Below are positions 1 to 7,424 of a DNA stretch of 12,993 bases, one piece after another (within the stretch, counting starts at the first letter, position 1; each line of letters starts with the position of its first letter). Location of the stretch: NCBI GenBank assembly GCA_964617665.1, contig CAZUAH010000396.1:1-12993 (forward strand), read 5' to 3'. The position numbers and the translations under genes were made by a program. The notes beneath the pieces are model-generated. The model saw nothing but the letters and a program-made list of their open reading frames with translations, made no database searches and was not told where the DNA came from. This DNA comes from JADHUC01 sp964617665 (GTDB lineage: Bacteria; Planctomycetota; Planctomycetia; Pirellulales; Pirellulaceae).

Positions 1-13
1 GAAATCCGAGCCG

Positions 14-1951
14 CTACTTCATGGCCACGCGCTCGCAGAGTGCGCCGCCGGAGACATTCATCATTGCCAGCTGATATCTCCACCAGTTATTGCTCTTAAA
101 CAGTTGAACTACCAACGGCAGATGATCCTCAGACAACACTTCGTTGTCCGTTAGGATATGCAACGCGCGATACGCCTCGTCCAAATGGTCACTGCCGAGT
201 CGCATCACTAGGCGTTTAACATCGTCGGCTTCGGTCTTCTGGCCGGCCAGCACAGCAAGAGCCTTGCGGGCTGCACTTCTATACGGCCCATCCCGCTCTT
301 CCGCCAATCGCGTCAATTCCGAGACCTCGTCGCGTGACCACAGGATAGGTGGCAGCTCCTTCGTTATGGAGTCCCGTCCGCTGTACGCAAAGCCGACTGT
401 CGTGCTATCTGGTACCGTCAGAACTCCCTGCAGGACAAGCAATTTCACCGCGACGCTGCGCCTCGTAAGCTCAATTAGCCTTACGTCAGTCATAAGTCTA
501 TGCCCAACGCGTGCCGCCCACGTGGACGATTCAGGAGAATGGGGATTGTCACCAATTGATATAGCTAGCGTGACACTCCGCAAAATGGCGGGAAGGTTTT
601 TCGGATCAGTCTTAGCCAGAAGTTTCAGGTTCGCGCGAACCGTCTCTTCATCAAAGAGTTCAGATGCCTGCTGTTCGAGCTTCCATCCCATTGCATACCA
701 CTCGAGGCCCGAATCTGTAAGCCCATTGCGGACAGTCTGGAGGGTAAAGTACAAAACGAGTATATATGCCTGGTTCCTTTCATTCAGCCCTTCAGTGCAA
801 CGGCGCACGTGCGCAATGTCAAGGCCGTGTAGGTGTTCTTTGAAAGATATAGCGAGGCCCCGATGGCGACTAGTGTCACCACCATTTGCGAATTCTATGT
901 TAAGTGCCTCTAACAACGTGTCGATTCCTGGATCACCCAGATCGAGCAGACTCTCCCATTCATGTGTCGCTATAGACATCTGCGCCTTCAACCTATCGGC
1001 GTAGGTGCTGCCGTAGCGCTTCGCGAGAAGTTCTTTCACGGCTGTATCGGTGTGGCTCCAGGCCAACAACACGTCTGAAGCTATTGCCCGAGTTTCACTT
1101 CGTGCATCAGCGATCGATGCTGCAAGTAATGAATCAATAGCTCGATGGTCGTGCATCGCCCCCAAAGCAATGGCGGCTGCGCTTTTGTTATGTGCATCAT
1201 CTCCTTCTGCGTTTAGCATTCCGACTAATTCAGGGATGACCGCTTTGTCGCCGATCTTGCCCAATGCAACGGCGCACTCTGTCTTGTAATAGCCCTCTCG
1301 TCTTAGAAGCGTCATTAGCGGAGCGGCGGCTCTCTGGTCAGCTATGTTTCCGAGCGCAACAATAATGTCGACATTGCTGTATTCGTTTCCACAGAATTTC
1401 AATATATCCAGCAATACGGGAGTCGCTTTCTTGTCGCCTAGGTCACCCAATGCTTTGCCAAGTCGCAAGATGACTCCTGCGTCTTTCTGGAGGTCTTTTC
1501 TATTGAATAGCACTATTAACGCATCGACAGCCTTGGGGTCGCGTGTCTTTCCAAGTGCCGCTATTAGGCACTCTGCCTTGAATGAGCCACGTGATGAAAC
1601 GTCGCACGTGTGCAGTGCCACGATAAGCGGCTCGGCTGACGGTGTTCCAATCTTCGCGAGCTCGTTAACCATCGCATCCCACTTGTCACCAAAATTTTGA
1701 TACAGACGACCCGCGCGTTGAAGCACTTGTTCAATTTCCTCTTGGGGAGTAATGGCGGAAGAATTGCTCTTCGCCGTGGTGTCATCGGATTCAGCTCGCA
1801 CCTTCAGATGCCGCTCTTTATCGCTCACGGGAAGTTCTTCGCATTCGGTCGACTCGCAACTGACGCCGCATCCAGAAGTAAACATCGCCCCGAGGAACGC
1901 TGCAAGGGTCAATGTGATCAGGGCACGTACTTGCATTTGCTTGACTGCCAT
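14..1951 (-). CDS. HEAT-repeat protein with a lipoprotein-like signal
   Basis: This complete 645-residue protein ends in TAG at 14-16. Residues 7-27 form a signal peptide (VRALITLTLAAFLGAMF) ending FTSGC, a loose lipobox with C28 as the possible lipid-anchored cysteine, followed by more cysteines and a low-complexity acidic/Ser linker to about 70. Residues 92-300 contain at least five HEAT-type repeats with the signature ALGKxxDxxAVxxL, as in the PBS-lyase HEAT family. The C-terminal 90 residues look like a further alpha-helical HEAT-like pair. The protein would sit outside the inner membrane and bind another protein; no catalytic motif is visible. The start has GGGAG 8 nt upstream. Its codon use is less GC-rich by eye than the chaperone operon's, and it is separated from it, so a functional link is not supported. 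Such lipoproteins are frequent in planctomycetes, but no specific role is known. Confidence 0.88.
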   Translation of the reverse strand: MAVKQMQVRALITLTLAAFLGAMFTSGCGVSCESTECEELPVSDKERHLKVRAESDDTTAKSNSSAITPQEEIEQVLQRAGRLYQNFGDKWDAMVNELAKIGTPSAEPLIVALHTCDVSSRGSFKAECLIAALGKTRDPKAVDALIVLFNRKDLQKDAGVILRLGKALGDLGDKKATPVLLDILKFCGNEYSNVDIIVALGNIADQRAAAPLMTLLRREGYYKTECAVALGKIGDKAVIPELVGMLNAEGDDAHNKSAAAIALGAMHDHRAIDSLLAASIADARSETRAIASDVLLAWSHTDTAVKELLAKRYGSTYADRLKAQMSIATHEWESLLDLGDPGIDTLLEALNIEFANGGDTSRHRGLAISFKEHLHGLDIAHVRRCTEGLNERNQAYILVLYFTLQTVRNGLTDSGLEWYAMGWKLEQQASELFDEETVRANLKLLAKTDPKNLPAILRSVTLAISIGDNPHSPESSTWAARVGHRLMTDVRLIELTRRSVAVKLLVLQGVLTVPDSTTVGFAYSGRDSITKELPPILWSRDEVSELTRLAEERDGPYRSAARKALAVLAGQKTEADDVKRLVMRLGSDHLDEAYRALHILTDNEVLSEDHLPLVVQLFKSNNWWRYQLAMMNVSGGALCERVAMK

Positions 1952-2107
1952 TGTGTAATCTCCCGAGCGTCTGGTTCACCAATATCAATTCCCTGGCAGG
2001 CTATCGGCTGTGTAATCACCACATACGAGGAGAATAATTAGGGCCACTGCGAGAAATGCTAGTCCGACAAAGAACATGGCCAGGCTTCCCCCAGGCGGGG
2101 CGACAGG
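1952..2107. other. Intergenic gap likely holding the HEAT gene promoter
   Basis: These 156 bp lie between the zinc-ribbon gene stop and the HEAT-repeat gene start. Apart from the GGGAG ribosome binding site at about 1960-1964, no clear promoter boxes can be named. A GC-rich patch with a CCCC-AGGC-GGGG mini-hairpin near 2091-2102 lies just after the upstream stop but has no T tract. A terminator is not demonstrated. Confidence 0.3.
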
Positions 2108-2368
2108 TTATGCGTTGAAGACGTTTTTGCATTGCTGGCACCTATATCTTTTTCTGACCAAAGCAACGATACCTGCGAGGAAAAAGATAGCGGGAAGGAA
2201 CAGATAATAGGCGACCCTGAAGGGATCACTGTCTGGACGAACAACCATTTGGCCCATCTCAACGAGACCCCAGACTCCAAAGACGATGCAGAAGATCGCC
2301 GCACATCCTGACGCCGTGAATGGTCTTTTCTTCACATCGCTGGAACCGCACTTCGGGCACTTTGTCAT
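2108..2368 (-). CDS. Small membrane protein with a zinc ribbon split by a TM hairpin
   Basis: This is an 86-residue protein starting MTKCPKCGSS. It has CPKC at residues 4-7 and CQQC at 77-80, with two hydrophobic segments (about 21-43 and 52-72) between them. The positive KKR and RKKR-type flanks put both ends in the cytosol, where the two cysteine pairs could bind one zinc ion as a single C4 ribbon. Homologues of this layout are generally hypothetical proteins, and no specific function can be given. The start at 2368 is preferred because the protein then opens directly with the zinc knuckle and has GGGG 9 nt upstream. In-frame ATGs at 2383 and 2416 would give up to 102 residues but lack a ribosome binding site. 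It lies about 800 bp beyond the operon and 156 bp before the next gene, so it is probably an independent unit. Confidence 0.8.
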   Translation of the reverse strand: MTKCPKCGSSDVKKRPFTASGCAAIFCIVFGVWGLVEMGQMVVRPDSDPFRVAYYLFLPAIFFLAGIVALVRKRYRCQQCKNVFNA

Positions 2369-2825
2369 TGGGATGTACCCCATAAAACGGCGGGATGTGG
2401 CGCGGGCACTCCCCATTTAATCTAGAGGTCACGCTGGCGATGTCAAGCAATTTTCGGCCAGTTTGAAAGTTTGGGCCGAGCTGAAGGGCTTCTGCTGGAC
2501 GACCAGTGGAACGCTGCTTCCCGCGTAGACACTGAGCAACATTCTCAACGGTACGTTGCGCTTGAAATATCTTCACAAGTCTTTGTCAGGCTAGCGTCAT
2601 GGTAGGTGACTACTAGGTATGCCCAAGTAGACCCAGAAAGAGGAGTCCGCATATGTACATCCCAGTCACGACCAAACCGAACCATACGTGTGCTCGACAG
2701 GAACACGAAATCACCGCAAGCCTCAACGAGAATTCACCTTCCGCAAATCCCCGTGAAACTTTACGTACCTTTGTTCGGTTTTACCCAGAGATCGCCGAAG
2801 ACGTCCCAAACAGACATTCTTTTTC

Positions 2826-2842
2826 ATGCCGTGAAACGGCAT
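2826..2842. repeat. Short hairpin-forming inverted repeat
   Basis: The sequence is ATGCCGT-GAA-ACGGCAT: perfect 7-bp arms and a 3-base loop. A run of five T precedes it on the plus strand, which is the wrong side for a plus-strand terminator. On the minus strand the stem is followed by A-rich sequence, so it is not a standard terminator there either. Confidence 0.5.
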
Positions 2843-3037
2843 CTGCCAAGCCATGCGTAAGTGGATCGTACCTCTTTCCTGAGGAGTCCCCTTTCGCGAT
2901 CGCCGGCGGCTCCGATCCCTGAACTATCTGCTTTCGGAGTCGAATCTGTCTTTGACGGCGGAGGCCGTCCAGGGATTGCCAAGACGATTGCGGAAGACCT
3001 TCCCTCTTTCGCGCGCAAGAAGCCCAGCAGACAGAGG

Positions 3038-3052
3038 TGCCCAAATTGGGCA
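3038..3052. repeat. Perfect 15-bp palindrome
   Basis: The sequence is TGCCCAA-A-TTGGGCA, two 7-bp arms around one base. It lies 165 bp past the operon's last stop. A one-base centre cannot form a good RNA hairpin and there is no T tract, so a protein-binding site or chance is likelier than a terminator. A TGCCCAA half-site also occurs near 2620. Confidence 0.55.
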
Positions 3053-3216
3053 TGCTCGGTTGGACGTAGAAGCCACTACGGCTGCCCAGCGATCGCAGGA
3101 TTTCCAGGATCCGCTCTTCCAGTCGCGCGGGCGACGTTGACGCTTTGGCCTCGGTGTGCCTTGGCCTCGCGTCGGCGGGAGTCGCGTCGGGAACGAGTTG
3201 GCAGTTATGGTGGGTT

Positions 3217-6200
3217 TCACAACTCTTCGGTCGCGAATCTGCGGAAGGCTTCTTGTGCCTTGTCGCTCCATCCGTGGTGCTTGTAGTTGCGGTACTCCTT
3301 GTCGGCGAAGGCGATGGCCACACACACGTACTCGCCCGCATGCCGGTAACGGCCTTCCGAAGTGTCGCTGTCCAGGTCCCGCTGCACGCCGGGAAAACCT
3401 CGGGAGAAGGCCGCATCGACATCCCGGATCTTTCGATATCTGAGTGGATCGAGGGCCGGGACCAGAAACCGTGCAAGATACTGGTCGGACACACTGGGAG
3501 CATCTGGGAACCTCGACGCGACGTACCTGCGAAGAGAATGAAGGTTCACGTCCGCCTCCAGTAGCCCCGGCGCGCACGCGGAAGCGGATAGCCGTTTCCT
3601 TGGGGCCTGATCGCCGTGAACAAGAGTCGCCGGACCAGAAGACTGTTGCGGTATGCGTGCCCCAAATGAATCCTGTTGCACGCTTTCACCCTTCGAAGGC
3701 GTAAAGAGGTTCCGGTTGCCGCCTTCCTCCCAGGTCGTGTTACCAGCTTCGTCGCGTTTCAGATACTTGTACTCGAGTCTCGCGGACGGGGGCAAGGAAA
3801 TCGTTACCGACCAAGTCGGATAGTCGGTGGGCGACAACTTGATACCCGCCTCCGGCACCCAGTTACCAAGCAGTGGGCTATCGCCAACAAGGTATACGCT
3901 TTGCCCAACTTGCTTCGTTGCCTTGACCTTGAACGTTACCGTGGTCTGGAATTCCTTCTTCAGAAGCCGGCCAAAATCCCATACGTACATGCCGTCTGAT
4001 CCGCCGCTGAATAGCAGGCTGCCTGTCGGGTCGAATGCCAAGGAACGCACCCAGCCGCCATGAGGCTGCAAGGCCAACCGCGTCTCGCCGCTCGCAAGAT
4101 CGTGGAGAAGAAGTCTCGAAGGCGCTGGCTGTTGGATTGGGCCGACGGCATCGCCGCTGACGAGCCACCGACCGTCCGGTGAAAACGCGAGCGACTCAAC
4201 CCACCCATCGTGGGCGGCAACCACCTTCTTGAGCCGTAACGTCTCGGCGTCCCATAGCAGGATCTGCGATGGTTCTGGTGATTCGATGCTCCCGAGACCT
4301 TCGCCTGCAGCGAGCCATTTCCCTGCTGGATCGAGGGCGAGGCAAAGCCCCGCCCCCCCGAACCCGCGTAGGCGCTGGAGCAGCCGGAAAGACGGACCAG
4401 TGGCCAGCAGGTCCCAAACGTAGATGGCGGAGTAGGGAGGCTCGGCGAAATTCGCTGTAACGGCGTACAGACGCTGTCGCTTCTGGTCACAAGCGAGTCC
4501 GAGAACTTCCCCTTCGAGCCCTGGGAGAGTAGTCACGGGGCTTAGATCTGGCAATGTACACACAACCACATTGTTTTCCGCCCCGGCAAACAGCCAGTCG
4601 CCGCTCAACGCCAATGAGTAGATAGGTGAGTCTACGGAAAGGCTCCGCAACATGGTCGGCGGTTGAGTAGACCACAGCCTAATCTGACCGTCCATGCCCC
4701 CACTCACTATCCACGGTTTCGACCGAGCGGCGGCCAAGCTTGTCACACCGCCGGCGTGCCCCGGGAGTTCATCGCGCCTTGCTAGATCGAGCGAGCAAAG
4801 GACAATGGGATCGTCAGTCAGACCGCCGCAGCAGAACAGCGGCTCATCTCCGTTCCCATTGTGCAGCACGCAAAGAGCAACGATGTCTTTACCTTCCAAA
4901 AGGCCACATCCAGGTATTTCATCCTTCAATCGCTTCAGGGCATCGGCATATTGGCGAGCTTGGTCGTGACGCTCTGTCTGCTCCCTTTGCTGGTCGGAGG
5001 CCTGGTGCCATTCCCACTCGCTGGCCAACCGTCGTTTCTGAAACTTCTGTTCGCGCGCGGCTTTCACGCCGCGCAACTGCTCCGCTTGCCGGTTTGCCTC
5101 CTCGATTTTTGCAGCCAGGCGAGTCTGTGCAACCTTCAGCCAGCCGGGAATCTCGTTCTTGAGGCAGGCCAAATCGGCTTCGGGATCCTTGGAAAAAATT
5201 GGGAGTGGCCGTAGATCCGGGAACACGCAACAAACTTGTTCGCCGAGTTGCGAGACTTTAACGCTGATTTGGCGAATTCGTTCTGTACGGCCCGTCAAAG
5301 CGGCCCAGAAACCGGTAGCCTTTCGGAGGCTCCTGCAGTAAGCCAGCTCGGGTTCGATACTCTGTACATCGCGGAGGGCGGCGTCTGCTTCTCTCTTCGT
5401 CCCGCTCCAATCCGACAATTGCTTCTCGGTCATCTGCTGTTTTCGACGCAACTGGGCTTCCCGCCGCACCACCCGCTGCACCACCCGCTCAGTTCGGCCC
5501 AGTCGTTCCTCTGCCTGGGCGATCGCTTCCTCGGCCTCGGAAGCTTGTTCTTCGTAACTCTGCAGGGCGGAGTTGACCCTCTGCAACCCGAAGGCCCCCT
5601 CTCCCGTACCGATCCTCTCAGCAACTTCTGTGGGCAACCGATGACATAGATCCGCAATGCAGATGTTGACTGTCGGCGTTTTCCGGCGAGGTCGATCTTG
5701 CCAGGAAGTCAGCAACCTCTGGAGTGCATCGACCGGAGGCACACGACCGTCCTGGTGTTTCAGCGCATCCCGACAGAGTACCCAGGGAACGACATTCACA
5801 ACTTTGTCCACCTTCGCGAGATGACCTGCGATGTTCACCTTGGCATGACGAATTATCTCTTGCAGCATCGGTCTCACACCGTCCCGAAGCAACACATAGT
5901 ACGGGAGTTGCCTGCGTTCCTGCTCATCCCTCATCTGGCGGAAGCCTTCCCTTACTTTCTCCCAGTCAATTCCAGAAAGTGGCCCGATGGGATTAAAAAA
6001 ACCCTGTGACAAGCCAAAGCCGCCAAAGCCCATCACCCGGGGCCCACCGGTGTCACGTGGGAACGTCCGGGTCAGGATCTTCTCTGACCTATCGAACAGC
6101 TCGCGGCAATGATTCTCCAAGCCGTTCATGTCCGTCCAACGGTAGGTAGACAGATCGCGTTCTAATCTCTCTAAGCAATCGATCGGCAACGCCGAGTTCT

Positions 6201-7416
6201 TAATGTGGTTACTAGCGTCGATCACACGCTTGCTGATCTCCTGAATTGCCTGTTCGGCAATTACTCTTATTGGGTATCGAGTGATCGAATACGCGTGCCC
6301 CAAGGCCCCGAGGGCCGCGACGGCGCGAGCGACGGCTTTGCGATGGCCGGGCTGGCCGTGCGCGCGTCTGAGATAGTCCAGCCAGGCGGCGACAGCGGCG
6401 TCGGGTCGGCCGGCGCGATCAAGTAAGAAAGCCTTCAAATAGTACAACTGGATACCGGACTCAGGAAACGTGGCAAGGGCCTGGGCCGTCCTCTCGATGG
6501 CTTGGTCGAGTTCACCTCGGATGCGCGAGCTCAAGATCGCCGCGTAGTCGTGATGGACTTCCGGATTCTCCCCGCTTTGGGCAATCGCCTTCTCTGCGCT
6601 GGCCAACGCCTCGTCCGTCCGGCCGCACTTCATCTGGCACCAGGCGATGTTGTTGTGAATCAGGCCATCTTCGGGCGCGTGGCGCTGCTGGCGTTGGAAG
6701 CAGACAATGGCATTCTCGAACGCGCCTAATTGCAGAAGCAAGTAACCAAGTTCGCCGTGGTACTCCTCAACATCCGGGCAACGGTCGAGGAGACGCAGCG
6801 CTATCTCTTTTGCTTGCCTTCGACGGCCCGTTTCGCAAAACCCATGGCCATCGACGTAACTGTAATCCTCATCTGGTGCGCCAACATTCAGCAGGCAAGC
6901 AATGTCACCGAGTTTCTCTCGCCTGTTCAGCAAGTAGGCAACTACCGCGAGTTCCCGCTCGATTTCAGAGCCAGCGAAGATATGTTCTTTGATGAAGTCA
7001 AGTTTATCGGGACTCTCCCGGTCGGAAGCGAGTGCCTCGGCTTCTGCGAAGTGCTCCTTGTCGAAGGTGGAGAAGTCGAAAAACCCGGAACTGACTACAG
7101 GTTCAGGTACCAGTGCGCCATGGCTCGCGGCAAGCGAGACAAAAAGGTAATCGAGGCAGGGAAGCACCCATTCTAGGTAGTCTGAGAATCGGCCCAGGAG
7201 CCATGCCCGCATGGGAACTAGACTTTCCAGTAAGGTTTGATCACCGGCATGCTTGGTCTCAAGACGCGCGATTTTCTTCGCGATGTCGCGCCGCAGCTTG
7301 TCCAGCGAATTCCCTTCGCCCAAATCAGCCAACGAGGGGGTGAGCCGGAGAATATCCAGGAACAGGCCGGCACGCGCCCGAACGGATGTGTCATCCCACG
7401 AGGCCATTTTCTTCAT
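3217..7416 (-). CDS. TPR / coiled-coil / WD40 / CBM20 scaffold protein
   Basis: This 1399-residue protein has no signal peptide or membrane segment, so it is probably cytosolic. In order it has a helical region (1-200); about four TPRs (219-350); a helical region with a Gly/Phe-rich loop GFGGFG near 463-468; charged coiled coils (about 612-832) interrupted by a less helical stretch near 690-745; a WD40 propeller (about 842-1150) with about seven blades, several ending in RLWS, YVWD, LLWD or YVWD; a CBM20 domain (1156-1250); a Pro/Ser-rich linker; and an unknown C-terminal domain (1285-1396). TPR and WD40 regions bind proteins, and CBM20 binds starch or glycogen. It starts 8 bp after the Hsp70 stop, so translation is probably coupled. 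An ATG at 7407 is an alternative start, with GGGG 9 nt upstream; the one at 7416 has GGGG directly against it. Its likely role is a scaffold or client adaptor for the operon's chaperones (inference). It has no J-domain HPD motif. Confidence 0.93.
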   Translation of the reverse strand: MKKMASWDDTSVRARAGLFLDILRLTPSLADLGEGNSLDKLRRDIAKKIARLETKHAGDQTLLESLVPMRAWLLGRFSDYLEWVLPCLDYLFVSLAASHGALVPEPVVSSGFFDFSTFDKEHFAEAEALASDRESPDKLDFIKEHIFAGSEIERELAVVAYLLNRREKLGDIACLLNVGAPDEDYSYVDGHGFCETGRRRQAKEIALRLLDRCPDVEEYHGELGYLLLQLGAFENAIVCFQRQQRHAPEDGLIHNNIAWCQMKCGRTDEALASAEKAIAQSGENPEVHHDYAAILSSRIRGELDQAIERTAQALATFPESGIQLYYLKAFLLDRAGRPDAAVAAWLDYLRRAHGQPGHRKAVARAVAALGALGHAYSITRYPIRVIAEQAIQEISKRVIDASNHIKNSALPIDCLERLERDLSTYRWTDMNGLENHCRELFDRSEKILTRTFPRDTGGPRVMGFGGFGLSQGFFNPIGPLSGIDWEKVREGFRQMRDEQERRQLPYYVLLRDGVRPMLQEIIRHAKVNIAGHLAKVDKVVNVVPWVLCRDALKHQDGRVPPVDALQRLLTSWQDRPRRKTPTVNICIADLCHRLPTEVAERIGTGEGAFGLQRVNSALQSYEEQASEAEEAIAQAEERLGRTERVVQRVVRREAQLRRKQQMTEKQLSDWSGTKREADAALRDVQSIEPELAYCRSLRKATGFWAALTGRTERIRQISVKVSQLGEQVCCVFPDLRPLPIFSKDPEADLACLKNEIPGWLKVAQTRLAAKIEEANRQAEQLRGVKAAREQKFQKRRLASEWEWHQASDQQREQTERHDQARQYADALKRLKDEIPGCGLLEGKDIVALCVLHNGNGDEPLFCCGGLTDDPIVLCSLDLARRDELPGHAGGVTSLAAARSKPWIVSGGMDGQIRLWSTQPPTMLRSLSVDSPIYSLALSGDWLFAGAENNVVVCTLPDLSPVTTLPGLEGEVLGLACDQKRQRLYAVTANFAEPPYSAIYVWDLLATGPSFRLLQRLRGFGGAGLCLALDPAGKWLAAGEGLGSIESPEPSQILLWDAETLRLKKVVAAHDGWVESLAFSPDGRWLVSGDAVGPIQQPAPSRLLLHDLASGETRLALQPHGGWVRSLAFDPTGSLLFSGGSDGMYVWDFGRLLKKEFQTTVTFKVKATKQVGQSVYLVGDSPLLGNWVPEAGIKLSPTDYPTWSVTISLPPSARLEYKYLKRDEAGNTTWEEGGNRNLFTPSKGESVQQDSFGARIPQQSSGPATLVHGDQAPRKRLSASACAPGLLEADVNLHSLRRYVASRFPDAPSVSDQYLARFLVPALDPLRYRKIRDVDAAFSRGFPGVQRDLDSDTSEGRYRHAGEYVCVAIAFADKEYRNYKHHGWSDKAQEAFRRFATEEL
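3667..3951 (-). other. CBM20 starch/glycogen-binding domain within the scaffold
   Basis: Residues 1156-1250 follow the CBM20 pattern closely: TVTFKVKA, SVYLVGDSPLLGNW, YPTWSVTISLP, LEYKY and TTWEEGGNR. The site-1 ligand residues known in fungal glucoamylase CBM20 have counterparts here: W1186 (LGNW), K1217 (EYKY) and W1229 (TWE). W1202 matches the structural Trp. Y1175 and Y1199 could form site 2. The domain should therefore still bind alpha-1,4-glucan. CBM20 is usual on secreted amylases but uncommon in a cytosolic chaperone-linked scaffold. Confidence 0.88.
3967..4893 (-). other. WD40 beta-propeller within the scaffold
   Basis: Residues 842-1150 hold repeated units of about 40 residues with the WD40 rhythm. 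Examples are HAGGVTSLAAA then IRLWS, HDGWVESLAFSPDGRWLVSG then LLLHDL, and HGGWVRSLAFDPTG then MYVWD. About seven blades can be counted; blades 3 and 4 are degenerate. The domain sits between the coiled coil and CBM20 and is probably a protein-docking platform. Confidence 0.88.
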
Positions 7417-7424
7417 CCCCAGAT

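Larger units (their letters stand above)
2417..3216. other. 800-bp intergenic region with no supported gene
   Basis: Nothing here has both a plausible start and coding character. On the minus strand one frame continues past the scaffold stop and, near 3060-3145, reads a GC3-rich helical stretch (ARLEERILEILRSLGS), after which coding quality fades. This could be a decayed gene end or chance. Plus-strand frames at 2606-2922 have poor composition and no good ribosome binding site. Two short inverted repeats lie here, at 2826-2842 and 3038-3052. No clear rho-independent terminator was found after the operon. Confidence 0.6.

Noticed and set aside
144..1004. Plus-strand 286-residue open frame
   Set aside because: It lies wholly antisense inside the HEAT-repeat gene, is rich in Ser/Arg with no domain, and has no ribosome binding site. 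It is a shadow of the real gene.
2826..2842. Hairpin as a transcription terminator of the operon
   Set aside because: There is no T tract on the proper side for the minus strand, and it sits almost 400 bp past the last stop.
2606..2922. Plus-strand frames in the intergenic region
   Set aside because: They have low-quality composition, no recognisable domain and mutual overlap. The AGGAG before the ATG at 2653 is suggestive but the protein has no plausible fold.
2781..3503. Minus-strand 240-residue open frame
   Set aside because: Nearly half overlaps the scaffold's 3' end out of frame, composition is poor, and there is no start signal. Only a short stretch looks coding-like, reported as a possible relic.
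3217..7416. J domain in the scaffold
   Set aside because: The Gly/Phe-rich loop prompted a search for the HPD motif and its flanking helices, but none was found in the translated protein.
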